Shown here: piece by piece, positions 43,769-54,820 of the stretch
Layout: each line of letters opens with the position of its first letter
Numbering within the stretch: position 1 is the stretch's first letter
DNA from: Raphanus sativus
Lineage: Eukaryota; Streptophyta; Magnoliopsida; Brassicales; Brassicaceae
Direction: 5' to 3'
Assembly: GCF_000801105.2 (NCBI RefSeq)
Contig: NC_079517.1
Location: 23,442,973 to 23,506,972, forward strand
DNA: 64,000 nucleotides
Notes under the pieces: generated by a model
Told to the model about the DNA's origin: nothing
What the model saw: only the letters and a program-made list of their open reading frames with translations
Databases searched by the model: none
Translations under genes and position numbers: made by a program

Positions 43769-45170
43769 TGTTGTGGGCACAGGGTCAGGCCTTCCGGAAA
43801 TATGGAACTGAGGCTTAGTCCAATAGTTCGGATTGGTACCTGAAACAAAGAGTGAACCTTTTTATGAGTTTTATATATTTATGATGCAAACAGAAGCAAT
43901 TATGAATATGAATCAGAATGATAATAAGAATAAAAGCAAATAGAAAAGGGATAGATTGATGGAGATGGGATCTTTGTTGCTGGACTGAAGTCACCCTCAA
44001 CAAGATCAATGGATGGAAGATGGATAGATATGGGATTTGCTTGCTGGACTGAAGTCTCTCTCAAGGCAAATCAGTAGATGGAAATGATGGGGGATTGAGG
44101 AGGCCACAAGACACTATGGAAAGGAGTCTTGATAAGTCAAGGTGCTCTGGAGCTGCTTCTCACAAACTCTAAAGACTTAAAACAATAGTTTTTAAGAAAA
44201 CTAGAAAACTGAATAATTCATATTACTTTCAAAGATGGGTGGTTATTACAAAGACAACTACTGAGCTTATATAGGCTCGATCTTGGGACTCTCTAACAGT
44301 CTAAAAATGACTAAAGGAAATAAATAAACTTGAAATAAAAGTCTTGGAAGCAAAGGCTTTGATGGCTCCAAAGAAATAGCCTTTAGCTTGATTTATGCTC
44401 TCTTCAAAGGGGAAACTTGATCTGATCTTGTATCTGGATGTTTTCTTGAACCTGGATGGTTTAAGAGGATAGGAAAGCATCCTGGGAATTTTCTTCATGG
44501 CTGTATAGGAGCTGATCACGTTCCTGGTTTGAACAGAAAAGAGCTGTTGGACATTAATGTCGGTTTGCTCCAAATATGGTAAGTGTGATTGCAAAAGAAT
44601 CCATCTGATCCTCTGGCTGCTGGTGCATGGTATGAAGTCTTGGATGTCGTCTGGTTGGCTTAGAGTATCTCCTGGTTTCCACAAATAGATTTGGGTCAGA
44701 CCAAATTGAATTGTTTGACAGCTTTCCCAAATTGATGTCGGTTTGACCGGTTTTGGGAATTTGAGTAAACCAAGTGGATCTTCTGGTTGGATTGGACTTT
44801 GGGATTGGTTCTTCTTGCTCTGGACTCCTAAAAGGCTCTCTTTAATATAATAACTGGCTTCAGACGAGACCTCGTCAGGGTTAGACTTGTATGGACCGAA
44901 ATGTAGCTGATCTGACCCATTGGATGCTGAGAAGATGGGCTGACTTGTAAAATTCATAACTTCCTGATCCGAGAAGCTTTTCTTGAATTTCCAAGCCTCA
45001 GTAATTCCTTGATGAGTTAGGCTTCTTCTAAAATTGGTGTCATGAAACAAATCGTTCTGGTTGTTGAGATATTCTCCTTGGACTAAACCTCTGTCGCTGG
45101 CACCTCCAAAGTGGCCGGTTTGGATAGTTGGTTGACCTCCGGTTCAGCTACTGGTTCGATGACCACATCA
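43769..45170 (-). repeat. LTR copy 3 of the tandem array
   Basis: This is 1402 bp, complete, and shared as the 5' LTR of internal region 1 and the 3' LTR of internal region 2. It contains a 249-codon minus-strand frame (45050-44301). Confidence 0.9.
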
Positions 45171-47338
45171 TCCTCTTCCCCTTGTGAAGGTTTTGACCTC
45201 AAAACTGGATAACCTGATACACCACAATAGAGCAAGTCAGGTTTCATTCTCTTTTGGGAGTTTAGAACCTTAGCTTGATACAATGTTGGTTTGTTAATGG
45301 GCTGTGCATCTGGTGGCTCTTCTTTAAAAAGATGGGAGATGATCACGCCTCTGGCTTGGATAGTGTCATTTCTTCTCTTCTGGAGTTGATGGTACTTCAC
45401 ACTATTGGTAACCTCATTGTTGATCATCTTTGGGACTGATTCTCCAAGCAATAAAAGATTATCCGGTGGGATATCTTTAAAGCTTTCTTCTTTGCAACCT
45501 AGGCTGGTATGACCATCTTCTTGTCTTATTCCTGGATCAAAACTCTCTGGAAAAGACAAGTGAGTCATATCTAAATAATCAATTGTCATAGATGTTTTAA
45601 GATCAGAGAAACTTCCCTTGCTGAATTTAAATGGGACTAGTTCAGCATCACTTTTATGGACAGCATCTATTGACAACATGGTTAAGGCATCTTGTTGCAA
45701 GACTTCATCACGAATTGGAATGCCTTTTTCTTTGCTTATACCTGGGTCAAAACATCTTGGCAAAGACAAGTGTATTATACCAAAGTAAAGGAATTTATAA
45801 ACTGATGAAAACAAAGAACAAAGAACCTTACTTTCAGCTGTGGAAGGAAGAAATTTTATTTTTTTGTTTGGCTTGCTCTCACCTTGGTCTCCTGTACCTA
45901 TTTCACTTTCCCTTGGACAAGACAAGTGCATTAATCTTATCATGGAAATAATAATAGCTTTCTGATCCATAGTGAAATTTACCTCAGGTTTTGGCACTTG
46001 AACAATTCTTTGTTCAGATTTTGGTTTCCACTTGTGGTGTGGATTTTGATTGAGCTCATGGTCTGGCTCGGCCCTTGGCACTTCAGTATGCATAGAGCTC
46101 TCATCTGGTATCTCTGTACCAATAATATAAAAATTTAAACCAGCATCTAAAGGTGATGTTAAACACTTACCTTGGTTTGATACTTTGATTACTGGTTTTG
46201 CGTCTTTAAGCAACAAATCATTTCTTCCAGCCTCACTTATGGCTTCCTCCTCTTTATCAATGCCATGCTGGTAGACTAGGTCTTCTCTTTTAAGTTCTTG
46301 CTCCTTAATTCCTGATATAATACCTTTTGACAAAGACAAGTGCATTATACAAGAATTTGGAACCAACAAATCAGATTGAATAAAACTATCACTTATTTTA
46401 AACAATTCAGTTTTAGTTTCTAGTGATGTTTCTTTCAATACTTGTTTAATTGGACAAGCTTCAGCAAGGTGTCCTATTTTAAAACATGTCTGATCTTTCA
46501 GAATTTTAAAATCTGAAGACTTACCTTGGCTTGATGTGTCCTCCTCTTTGGGTTCTAAAATCTCCTTGTTCCTTGGACATAATTCTTTTTGAACTTTTGA
46601 TTCAAACAAGGATATGGATTTCGGATTTTTCTGGACCTCAGGACCTGTCTTAACTTTCTTTGACAAAGACAAGTGTCTCATACCAGTGGGAGATGATTCA
46701 TAAACCAATTTATCAAGTATAGGATTTACCATAGCTTTTACTTGAACACTTTCATGTTCTGGTTTTGGAGTTGGCTTGCACAGCATGTATGGACTGATGC
46801 TTTTAGTCTCCTTCATGGTCACTGGCACGCCATGGTGTTGGGACTTCTCTACAAACTCCTTGTTCATTCTGATTTTGACGTCTTTCCAATCTAACAATTG
46901 TTCAGTGCTCTCCTTTAACCACCATGTGTAGGCATTTTTGGTAAAGGCTTGGACAGCTTGTAACAACATCTTTTCTTTGGGAACTTTGTTGGAAAGCAGC
47001 CACTTATCCATGTTCTTTTCCCATCTTAAATACACCTCTGGGTTCCTGCTTAAACCTGAAAACACTAAGATGTCAGATGTATAAGCACAACTTTTGATTA
47101 CTTCCCTTTTCGGACCGATTGATGTGTATGGAGCTCTCCATGAGGGGTCTGGTGGTTTGGGCTCGACATAAACAGCCTCAGTTACTTCTCCAAATCTACT
47201 TTCTCCAGGTTTTGGTCGTCGGCCTTGTGCCTTGTCTCTTTTCTCCATCTGAGCAATCTGCTTTTTGAGTTTTTGTAAGGCTACAACTTGCTGGCTCAAT
47301 GTGGCCTCCATTGTTTGGCCTGGTTCTTTCACTCCCAT
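45083..47338 (-). CDS. GAG-type ORF, internal region 2 (751 codons)
   Basis: The start is the ATG at 47338 (MGVKEPGQTMEATLSQQVVA). Residues 10-40 form a coiled coil with a basic end. Residues 80-165 resemble a Retrotrans_gag domain (SGLSRNPEVYLRWEKNMDKW, EKMLLQAVQAFTKNAYTWWL, KDVKIRMNKEFVE). Around 285-296 a degenerate zinc knuckle (CFKIGHLAEAC) lacks the first Cys. The remainder repeats an LSFP/LSLP-x-S/CFDPGI-type motif (MHLSLSKGIISGIKEQ, IHLSLPRCFDPGISKEKG, THLSFPESFDPGIRQEDG). The frame enters LTR copy 3 and stops at 45083. No protease or polymerase, so mobilisation would need a helper. The homologous reading in LTR copy 4 suggests the ancestral protein continued further into the LTR. Confidence 0.8.
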   Translation of the reverse strand: MGVKEPGQTMEATLSQQVVALQKLKKQIAQMEKRDKAQGRRPKPGESRFGEVTEAVYVEPKPPDPSWRAPYTSIGPKREVIKSCAYTSDILVFSGLSRNPEVYLRWEKNMDKWLLSNKVPKEKMLLQAVQAFTKNAYTWWLKESTEQLLDWKDVKIRMNKEFVEKSQHHGVPVTMKETKSISPYMLCKPTPKPEHESVQVKAMVNPILDKLVYESSPTGMRHLSLSKKVKTGPEVQKNPKSISLFESKVQKELCPRNKEILEPKEEDTSSQGKSSDFKILKDQTCFKIGHLAEACPIKQVLKETSLETKTELFKISDSFIQSDLLVPNSCIMHLSLSKGIISGIKEQELKREDLVYQHGIDKEEEAISEAGRNDLLLKDAKPVIKVSNQGKCLTSPLDAGLNFYIIGTEIPDESSMHTEVPRAEPDHELNQNPHHKWKPKSEQRIVQVPKPEVNFTMDQKAIIISMIRLMHLSCPRESEIGTGDQGESKPNKKIKFLPSTAESKVLCSLFSSVYKFLYFGIIHLSLPRCFDPGISKEKGIPIRDEVLQQDALTMLSIDAVHKSDAELVPFKFSKGSFSDLKTSMTIDYLDMTHLSFPESFDPGIRQEDGHTSLGCKEESFKDIPPDNLLLLGESVPKMINNEVTNSVKYHQLQKRRNDTIQARGVIISHLFKEEPPDAQPINKPTLYQAKVLNSQKRMKPDLLYCGVSGYPVLRSKPSQGEEDDVVIEPVAEPEVNQLSKPATLEVPATEV

Positions 47339-48069
47339 TTCTTCCTGCAACAATCTCAAAGATCAAGTGAAGAATAGAGAAATCTGATTGAACCAGAATA
47401 AACCCAATGCAATAATGAAATTTAAACTAAACCGAGAAATATGCAATTATGAACCGATATGAAATAAACTATGCAATAAAAACTTTTTATTTTTCTTTTC
47501 TGATGCAAGCACGAAATGGAGAGACAAATATGATATGAAACAATAACTAGGATCATTTTTTTTGAATTTTCAGACTTGATATGCAATGCAAACAGAAATG
47601 GAAACAACTTAGAATGCATAATTTTTTTGACTTTTTTTTAAAATGGAAACAAATAAATGAAAACACTTTTTTTTTTATAAATGCAAATATCAAAATGATG
47701 AATCAAATATGATATGCACGAAATTAAAATGATATGCTTTTTTTTTTTAACTTTGCAATGCAAGAATCAAAATAATGCAAAATGCAGATTTTTTTTTTTT
47801 AAATGAATGCACAAAATATAAATATGGCAAATGGAGCTGGGCAACGAATGCAAACAAGCTAATGAGTAAAACTTGAATCCTAGATGATCTAAACGAAAAT
47901 AAAATTGTCTTCCTCTTTTTATACATTTTTTTTTAATGCAACAAGAACACAAAAATGCAGAAACTGTTTTTATTGCTTTTTGATTTATAAAGACAAAACA
48001 AATGCAAGCAAATATGAAATGCAAGGATAGATATCACCTTAGTCAGGAGCTCGGGCTCTGATACCAAAA
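47339..48069 (-). other. 5' leader of internal region 2
   Basis: AT-rich leader with T-runs, a near copy of 43038-43768. The PBS TGGTATCAGAGC is on the minus strand at 48066-48055. No gene. Confidence 0.7.
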
Positions 48070-49471
48070 TGTTGTGGGCACAGGGTCAGGCCTTCCGGAA
48101 ATATGGAACTGAGGCTTAGTCCAATAGTTCGGATTGGTACCTGAAACAAAGAGTGAACCTTTTTATGAGTTTTATATATTTATGATGCAAACAGAAGCAA
48201 TTATGAATATGAATCAGAATGATAATAAGAATAAAAGCAAATAGAAAAGGGATAGATTGATGGAGATGGGATCTTTGTTGCTGGACTGAAGTCACCCTCA
48301 ACAAGATCAATGGATGGAAGATGGATAGATATGGGATTTGCTTGCTGGACTGAAGTCTCTCTCAAGGCAAATCAGTAGATGGAAATGATGGGGGATTGAG
48401 GAGGCCACAAGACACTATGAAAAGGAGTCTTGATAAGTCAAGGTGCTCTGGATCTGCTTCTCACAAACTCTAAAGACTTGAAACAATAGTTTTTAAGAAA
48501 ACTAGAAAACTAAATAATTCATATTACTTTCAAAGATGGGTGATTATTACAAAGACAACTACTGAGCTTATATAGGCTCGATCTTGGGACTCTCTAACAG
48601 TCTAAAAATGACTAAAGGAAATAAATAAACTTGAAATAAAAGTCTTGGAAGCAAAGGCTTTGAAGGGTCCAAAGAAATAGCCTTTAGCTTGATTTATGCT
48701 CTCTTCAAAGGGGAAACTTGATCTGATCTTGTATCTGGATGTTTTCTTGAACCTGGATGGTTTAAGAGGATAGGAAAGCATCCTGGGAATCTTCTTCATG
48801 GCAGGATAGGAGCTGATCACGTTCCTGGTTTGAACAGAAAAGAGCTGTTGGACATTAATGTCGGTTTTCTCCAAATATGGTAAGTGTGATTGCAAAAGAA
48901 TCCATCTGATCCTCTTGCTGCTGGTGCATGGTATGAAGTCTTGGATATCTTCTGGTTGGCTTAGAGTATCTCCTGGTTTCCACAAATATGTTTGGGTCAT
49001 ACCAAATTGAATTGTTTGACAGCTTTCCCAAATTGATGTCGGTTTGACCGGTTTTGGGAATTTGAGTAAACCAAGTGGATCTTCTGGTTGGATTGGACTT
49101 TGGGCTTGGTTCTTCTTGCTCTGGACTCCTAAAAGGCTCTCTTTAATATAATAACTGGCTTCAGACGAGACCTCTTCAGGGTTAGACTTGTATGGACCGA
49201 AATGTAGCTGATCTGACCCATTCGATGCTGGAAGATGGGCTTACTTGTAAAATTCATAACTTCCTGATCCGAGAAGCTTTTCTTGAATTTCCAAGCCTCA
49301 GTAATTCCTTGATGAGTTAGGCTTCTTCTAAAATTTGTTTCATGATAAAAATCCTTCTGGTTGTTGAGATATTCGCCTTGGACTGAACCTCTGTCGCTGG
49401 CACCTCCAAAGTGGCCGGTTTGGATAGTTTGGTTGACCTCCGGTTCAGCTACTGGTTCGATGACCACATCA
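48070..49471 (-). repeat. LTR copy 4 of the tandem array (outermost 5' LTR)
   Basis: This is 1402 bp. Compared with copies 2 and 3 it has one more T in TAGTTTGGTTGACC (about 49427-49440), which keeps EPEVNQ in frame with QTGHFGGASDRGSVQGEYL. Its own frame is interrupted further on, at about 49230 (GATGCTGGAAGATGG lacks bases present in the other copies). Confidence 0.9.
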
Positions 49472-50668
49472 CAAAGCTCGTAACTTGTCTTAAGAAAAAT
49501 CTCCACACATTCGCATGGGCTGCGGAGGACATGCCAGGAATCGACATTAACATTACCTGCCATGAACTAAAGACCGACCTAACGTTTAAACCAATCAAGC
49601 AGAAAAGGCGAAAGCTAGGCCCCGAACGAGCAACCGCGGTCAACGAGGAAGTCGAAAAACTTCTAAAAGTGGGGTCCATAACGGAAGTCCGTTACCCCGA
49701 TTGGCTTGCGAATCCCGTCGTGGTCAAAAAGAAGAACAGAAAATCGCGAGTGTGCGTCGATTTTACCGATCTCAATAAATTTGCCCAAAGGATAGTTTCC
49801 CTTTGCCGCACATCCACCGGTTAGTTGAAGCAACGGCAGGAAACGAACTCTTATCCTTCATGGACGCGTTCTCAGGGTACAATCAGATTATGATGAATCC
49901 CGACGATCACGAGAAAACAACGTTCATCACGGACCGCGGAACGTATTGCTACAAAGTAATGCCTTTTGGCCTTAAGAACACTGGCGCAACGTATCAACGA
50001 CTTGTCAATCGAATGTTCGCCGATCAACTCGGAAAAACAATGGAGGTTTACATCGGCGACATGCTCGTCAAATCCCTCCACGCTAACGACCATGTCGGCC
50101 ATCTTGAGGAGTGCTTCGCTCAGTTGAATTCACATAACATGAAACTCAACCCGGCCAAGTGCAGTTTTGCCGTATCATCGGGTGAATTCCTTGGTTACCT
50201 GGTAACTTATCGCGGGATAGAAGTCAACCCAAAACAAATCGATGCACTCATCGGGGTGGCCTCTCCCAAAAACAAGCGAGAAGTACAAAGTTAACCGTGA
50301 GAGTCGCAACACTCAATCGGTTTATATCCCGCTCAATGGACAAATGCTTACCTTTCTACGATGTCTTGCGGGGAAACAAAAGATTCGAGTGGGCAGATAA
50401 GTGCGAAGACGCATTCAAACAACTAAAGCACTATCTAGCGACTCCCCCAGTTATCGCAAAACCCGTGGAAGGGGAGCCTCTATTCCTATACATAGCGGTA
50501 TCGGCAACGGCCGTTAGTGGCGTCCTGATCCAGGAAGAACGTGGAGATCAGAAACCGATCTTCTACGTAAGCAAAACATTGCTGGACGCCGAAACGCGCT
50601 ATCCTTTAATGGAAAAATTAGCATACGCAGTCGTAACATCAGCACGGAAACTTCGACCGTATTTTTAA
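49471..50668 (+). pseudogene. Reverse transcriptase and RNase H of Tat element 2
   Basis: The frame enters at KLVTCLKKNLHTFAWAAEDM and carries RKLGPERATAVNEEVEKLL and RVCVDFTDLNK. A one-base shift at about 49780 moves it to FPLPHIHRLVEATAGNELLS, SFMDAFSGYNQIMM and GLKNTGATYQRLVNRMFAD. The polymerase box reads YIGDM: the first catalytic Asp of YxDD is replaced by Gly. Another shift at about 50290 leads to ATLNRFISRSMDKCLPFYD and the RNase H-like segment. At 50666-50668 a TAA interrupts RKLRPYF; downstream SHTIVIL and beyond is in the same frame, so it is a nonsense mutation. Confidence 0.85.
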
Positions 50669-51722
50669 TCCCACACCATCGTCATCCTTACAACTTTCCC
50701 CATCCGGACTATCTTGCATAGTCCGAGCCAGTCGGGAAGGTTAGCCAAATGGGCCGTCGAACTCAGCGAGTACGATATAGATTATCGTCCCAGAACGATT
50801 GCAAAGTCTCAAGTACTCGCGGACTTTTTGGTGGAACTACCAACCAAAGCCATAACTAACAAAGAGCCTAACTCGACTTGGCTCCTTCACGTTGATGGAT
50901 CATCGTCAAAACAAGGATCCGGTATCGGCATCCGCCTGACATCGCCGACCGGAGAGATCTTCGAACAATCATTTAGATTGGAGTTCCACGCATCGAATAA
51001 CGAGGCAGAATACGAGGCCCTTATCGCGGGATTACAATTAGCCCACGGTTTGAAAATACGAAACCTCCATGCTTACTGCGACTCTCAACTGGTTGCGAGC
51101 CAGTATAGCGGGGAGTACGAAGCCAGGGACGAAAGGATGGAAGCATACCTCAAACTAGTCCAAAATTTATCCCAAGACTTTGATTCTTTCACTCTCACTC
51201 GAATTCCTCGTTCCGAGAATACGCAAGCAGACGCACTCGCAGCCCTGGCCTCGAGTTCGGACCCGGGACTTAAAAGAGTAATCCCGGTCGAGTTCATCGA
51301 ACATCCGAGCATTGGACCTCCCATCGTCATCAATCTTATTCAAGATTATAACGAAGAGGAAATCGCAGTCCAGTCAGAAGAAACGCCGGAACAAAACGAA
51401 TATGGCTGCGATACACCATGGCTGGAGACGATACGAGCGTATATCATCGACGGAAAATTACCCCCCGAGAAGTGGGCAGCTCGAAAAGTCAAAACCCAAG
51501 CCGCTCGTTATGTAACGGTCGACAGAGAAATTTACAAGTGGAAATTCTATAGACCACTCATGACGTGTTTAGAAGGGGATAAGGCGAGAAAAGTAATGGA
51601 AGAAGTTCACTCTGGTTCCTGCGGAAATCATTCCGGCGGAAGGTCACTCGCCGTAAAAATCAAATGCCATGGGTATTACTGGCCAACGATGATCGGAGAC
51701 TGCGAAAAATTCACACAAAAAA
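50669..51722 (+). pseudogene. Archaeal-type RNase H and integrase zinc finger of Tat element 2
   Basis: After the stop the frame continues to LHSPSQSGRLAKWAVELSEY and an RVT_3/aRNase H domain: LLHVDGSSSKQGSGIGI (first Asp), ASNNEAEYEALIAGLQLA (Glu), AYCDSQLVASQ (Asp) and ENTQADALAALASS (last Asp). All four expected acidic residues are visible. The second, archaeal-type RNase H downstream of the first is a known feature of the Tat lineage. The integrase H-H-C-C finger follows (CGNHSGGRSLAVKI), but an extra A in the run at about 51728 shifts the frame at the Cys pair. Confidence 0.8.
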
Positions 51723-52647
51723 GTGAAAAAATGCCAGAGGCACGCTCCGACTATTCGGCAACGTGCGGAAGAACTCTCCTCCATTACGTCACCATTCCCT
51801 TTCATGCGCTGGGCTAAGGATATCGTAGGGCCTCTTCACAATTCCAAGCAAAAATGTTTTCTGCTGGTCCTCACGGATTTCTTTTCAAAATGGGTAAAAG
51901 CCGAATCATACGCAAGTATAAAGGACATCCAAGTCGAAAATTTCGTATGGAAAAAAATTATCTGCAGACATGGAGTCCCGTACGAAATAGTAACGGATAA
52001 CGGATCCCAGTTCATCTATACTCGCTTCGAAGCATTTTGCGAAAAATGGAAGATACGATTAAACAAATCGACTCCCAGACCGTCCTTGACGGACTTAAGA
52101 AACGTTTGGATGAAAAGAAAGGAAGATGGGCGGAGGAACTCGAAGGAGTTCTCAGGTCACATCGCACAACCCCGAGGCGTGCAATGGGAGAAACACCCTT
52201 CGCCCTTGTATACGGCACCGAATGCATGATTCCCGCAGAGGTTGAATTTCCCGGAATCCGTAGACGACTTCTTCCGGAACAGGAAGAAAAAAACAATGCC
52301 ATGCTAATGGATAACCTCGATCTCGTCAACGAGAAACGAGACCGGGCCCTGACCCGAATCCAAAACTATCAACATGCAGCCGCAAAATACTATAACTCCA
52401 ACGTCCAAAATCGCCGATTTCATGTAGGAGACTTAGTTTTGCGCAAAGTCTTCCAGAACACTGCCGAACGAAACGCAGGAAAGCTAGGAGCAAACTGGGA
52501 GGGACCATACAAGATTATAAAAGTCGTCCGGCCCGGCTCCTACGAAATAGAAAACATGCAAGGTGTGAAAATCCCAAGAACTTGGAACATCATGCATCTC
52601 AAAAAAATATTATCACTAAAACATCGCAATCAAAGAACTACAAGACA
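51723..52647 (+). pseudogene. Integrase of Tat element 2, catalytic Glu deleted
   Basis: The core shows [11 protein letters not shown] (first Asp) and [11 protein letters not shown] (second Asp), but the sequence then passes from RLNKSTPR straight to a frame beginning [20 protein letters not shown]. The segment that normally carries the NGQxE motif is missing, apparently through a deletion of about 40 bp at 52070-52085 that also shifts the frame. The C-terminal part ([46 protein letters not shown]) is well preserved and ends where CACTA2 begins. Confidence 0.82.
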
Positions 52648-52829
52648 CACTACAAGAAATTTGAGTATTAGTAGCAGTTCGCGGTAGCACGAAATCACTA
52701 ACTGCTATTAAAAAGTGACAATTTTGGATGCCAATTCTACCATAGCACTAAATCAACACTATGAAATATTTTCATTAAGCGGGAAACCAGAAGTCCATTG
52801 TATAACCAATTTTTGTTTTTGGTAACACT

Positions 52830-54000
52830 TAGAAGCGCCAAGACTTAGCTAAATTTTGGTTTTGACACCAAAACTTTTGGTTTCTGGGAATTTTTCTTTC
52901 TTCGAAGTCCTTTTTTCCGTTTTCAATCCACAGACACCATCTCCAAAACTCCCCAGCATCCATCTTCTTCTTCGTCGGTCAAATTCGAGAATACGGGGCC
53001 TCACTTCTTCTCTCAAGATATTAGTAGATCAAACCTCGCTAAAGGAGAAAACCCAAGATGTCAATAACTCTTCAAAGGTTGTTGCTGGAACCGGAAGAGT
53101 TTCTAAGTCCGTTAGTCTCTTAACTCGCCGTACGTTTGCCGGTCTAGCTTCTCCGGCGGCCCCTACGCCTTCTCCTCCCTTGCAACCCGGTGATGTCAAT
53201 AAAACCAGATGCTTCCCGGTCCAATTCCACAAGTGTTAGACCCGTAACTTGCCGTATGTCTGCCGATCTAGGTTTTCCTGCCTCTGCGCCGCCTCGGTCT
53301 CGCTCTGGTGAGAGTAATTGATTTCACTTACAATGGGTTTGCTTGAATTTAGTTCTAGAATATCTACTTTCATTTGAATTGAATTTGAGCTCAAGTCTAT
53401 GGTTTTGTGTATTAGATTCTTGATACATACATGGGGTTGCTTTTAAGGAATTGAAAGGAAGCATCTTTAGATTCTCTTTGGGTTGGGTGTCATCATCGTG
53501 TTCCTTATGCTGAAGTTTTAAGAACTGTGTTATGCTTTAGGTGTTGGTGACAAGAAGGTTACTGAGCCTTACTCTGTTTACACGGTTAGAAGGAAAGCTT
53601 CCAGAAGAAAAAGGAGCAATGCCTTGCCTTCCTCTAGTGCAATGCCTTGCCTTCTTCTTGACTTAATCTCAAGCCCTGGGTATGAAACTCATTCAGTGAT
53701 ATATAATTGTTGACTCTCGGGTAATGGGAGCTATGGACATGTGGAATCAGGGTAGAACATAGTATATGCTCTCTTCTTTCGAAAATAGTAAGAAATCTAG
53801 ATGAATAACTTGTGTTAGTGTTGAACCTATGATGACCATCAAACTTATAGTTTGAAAAAATGTGTTACATGTATCTTCTCGTTGCAGCGACGAGTTAGAG
53901 ATGTAGTGGCATTGAGACAGGTCCAAGACAGAGTGAGAAGCAGAACTCGATGCAGAGGAACTCGTGAAGAAATTAATGGAGAAGCTCGTTATTAAGGATT
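52830..54000 (+). pseudogene. Gene-like fragment captured in CACTA2
   Basis: Exon-like stretches of better coding composition are separated by T-rich, intron-like DNA. The first (about 52856-53240) reads KTQDVNNSSKVVAGTGRVSK then TRRTFAGLASPAAPTP; a repeat of the latter motif follows (about 53250-53310, CRMSADLGFPASAPPR). A second exon-like stretch (about 53541-53680) reads DKKVTEPYSVYTVRRKASRR, and a third lies near 53890-54010 with DAEELVKKLMEKLVIKDYG in one frame. The basic Ser/Arg-rich character and order remind me of plant sororin-like proteins, but this is a weak recollection. Frames do not join cleanly, so I treat it as a decayed captured copy. Confidence 0.4.
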
Positions 54001-54594
54001 ATGGTTTGTTGTTTTATTCTGTTTTAGACTTTGGCTGGTCTTTCTCTGATCTGAGACTTTGCCTGGTCTTATTGAATTGGAGGAGTTCTGTTTGTTTAAG
54101 GCTGTGTGTGGAGAGGTGACTCTAGTGGGTTTGCATTTGTTGCTCAGAAAGCAGTGGAACCTCCTATGAAGGAAAGGAAGATGCTTATGTATTTGTAAAA
54201 GAAGAGACTAAAAAGAAGTGATCTGTTTCTGTCTGAACTTGAGCTCTCTATGTATGAGTATTTCTGTCTTAGATTTACATATAACATAAATAGGTTCAAG
54301 TCTTTGAGATTGAAGTTGTTTGAATTGTGTATAGGCATGAGCAAGGATGTATATTTTAGAATTTAATGAATATAAAATTTTAGTTATAGATCAAAATGCA
54401 ACATATATATGATAATTGGAGTTTTGGTATAAAATATTTTAAATACGACCATATATTTATATAATTAAATAGATATAAAAATCATTGTTTATTGCAAATA
54501 ATTATATTTTAATTTATATGTTTGACTATATATTTTATAAATTTAACGAATATAATTTTTTGTTTATTTGTATTTTGTAATTTGTATTTCAAAA

Positions 54595-54820
54595 AAAAAA
54601 CACTCTAAACCCTAAACCCTAAACATATTTTAAACCTTAAACCCCAAACATGTTTTTAAGTCCTAAACATACACTTTAATATTTTCATAATATAACTTCA
54701 ATGTTAAACTTAAAACTTAAAATTTAATAAAAATCTAATTTCAAATTTAAATCTAAACTTCAAACACTAGACCTAAATCTACACTCTAAACCTAATACCC
54801 TAAACCCCAAATTTAAATCC
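54595..54820. repeat. Degenerate telomere-like (CCCTAAA) tract in CACTA2
   Basis: This holds CTAAACCCTAAACCCTAAAC followed by decayed TAAACCT/CCTAAAC units spread over about 200 bp, then AT-rich DNA to about 55200 with the same flavour. It is an interstitial copy within a transposon, not a chromosome end. Confidence 0.7.

Larger units (their letters stand above)
38121..49470 (-). mobile_element. Tandem GAG-type LTR element: LTR-LTR-INT-LTR-INT-LTR
   Basis: Four LTR copies (38122-39483, 39484-40870, 43769-45170, 48070-49471) surround two internal regions (40871-43768, 45171-48069), all on the minus strand. Both internal regions start at a tRNA-iMet PBS (TGGTATCAGAGC, ending next to 43768 and 48069) and end at a purine tract (AAGGGGGAGGGGA type, 40871-40885 and 45171-45185). 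The outer flanks share ACAAA (38116-38120 and 49471-49475), and removing everything between restores the Tat reading frame. No pol is encoded. LTR ends are TG...CA with a one-base mismatch in the duplication, or one base offset with a perfect duplication; the sequence does not decide. Confidence 0.88.

Noticed and set aside
54595..54660. Chromosome-end telomere
   Set aside because: Only a few intact CCCTAAA units, heavily decayed and enclosed by CACTA2 ends.
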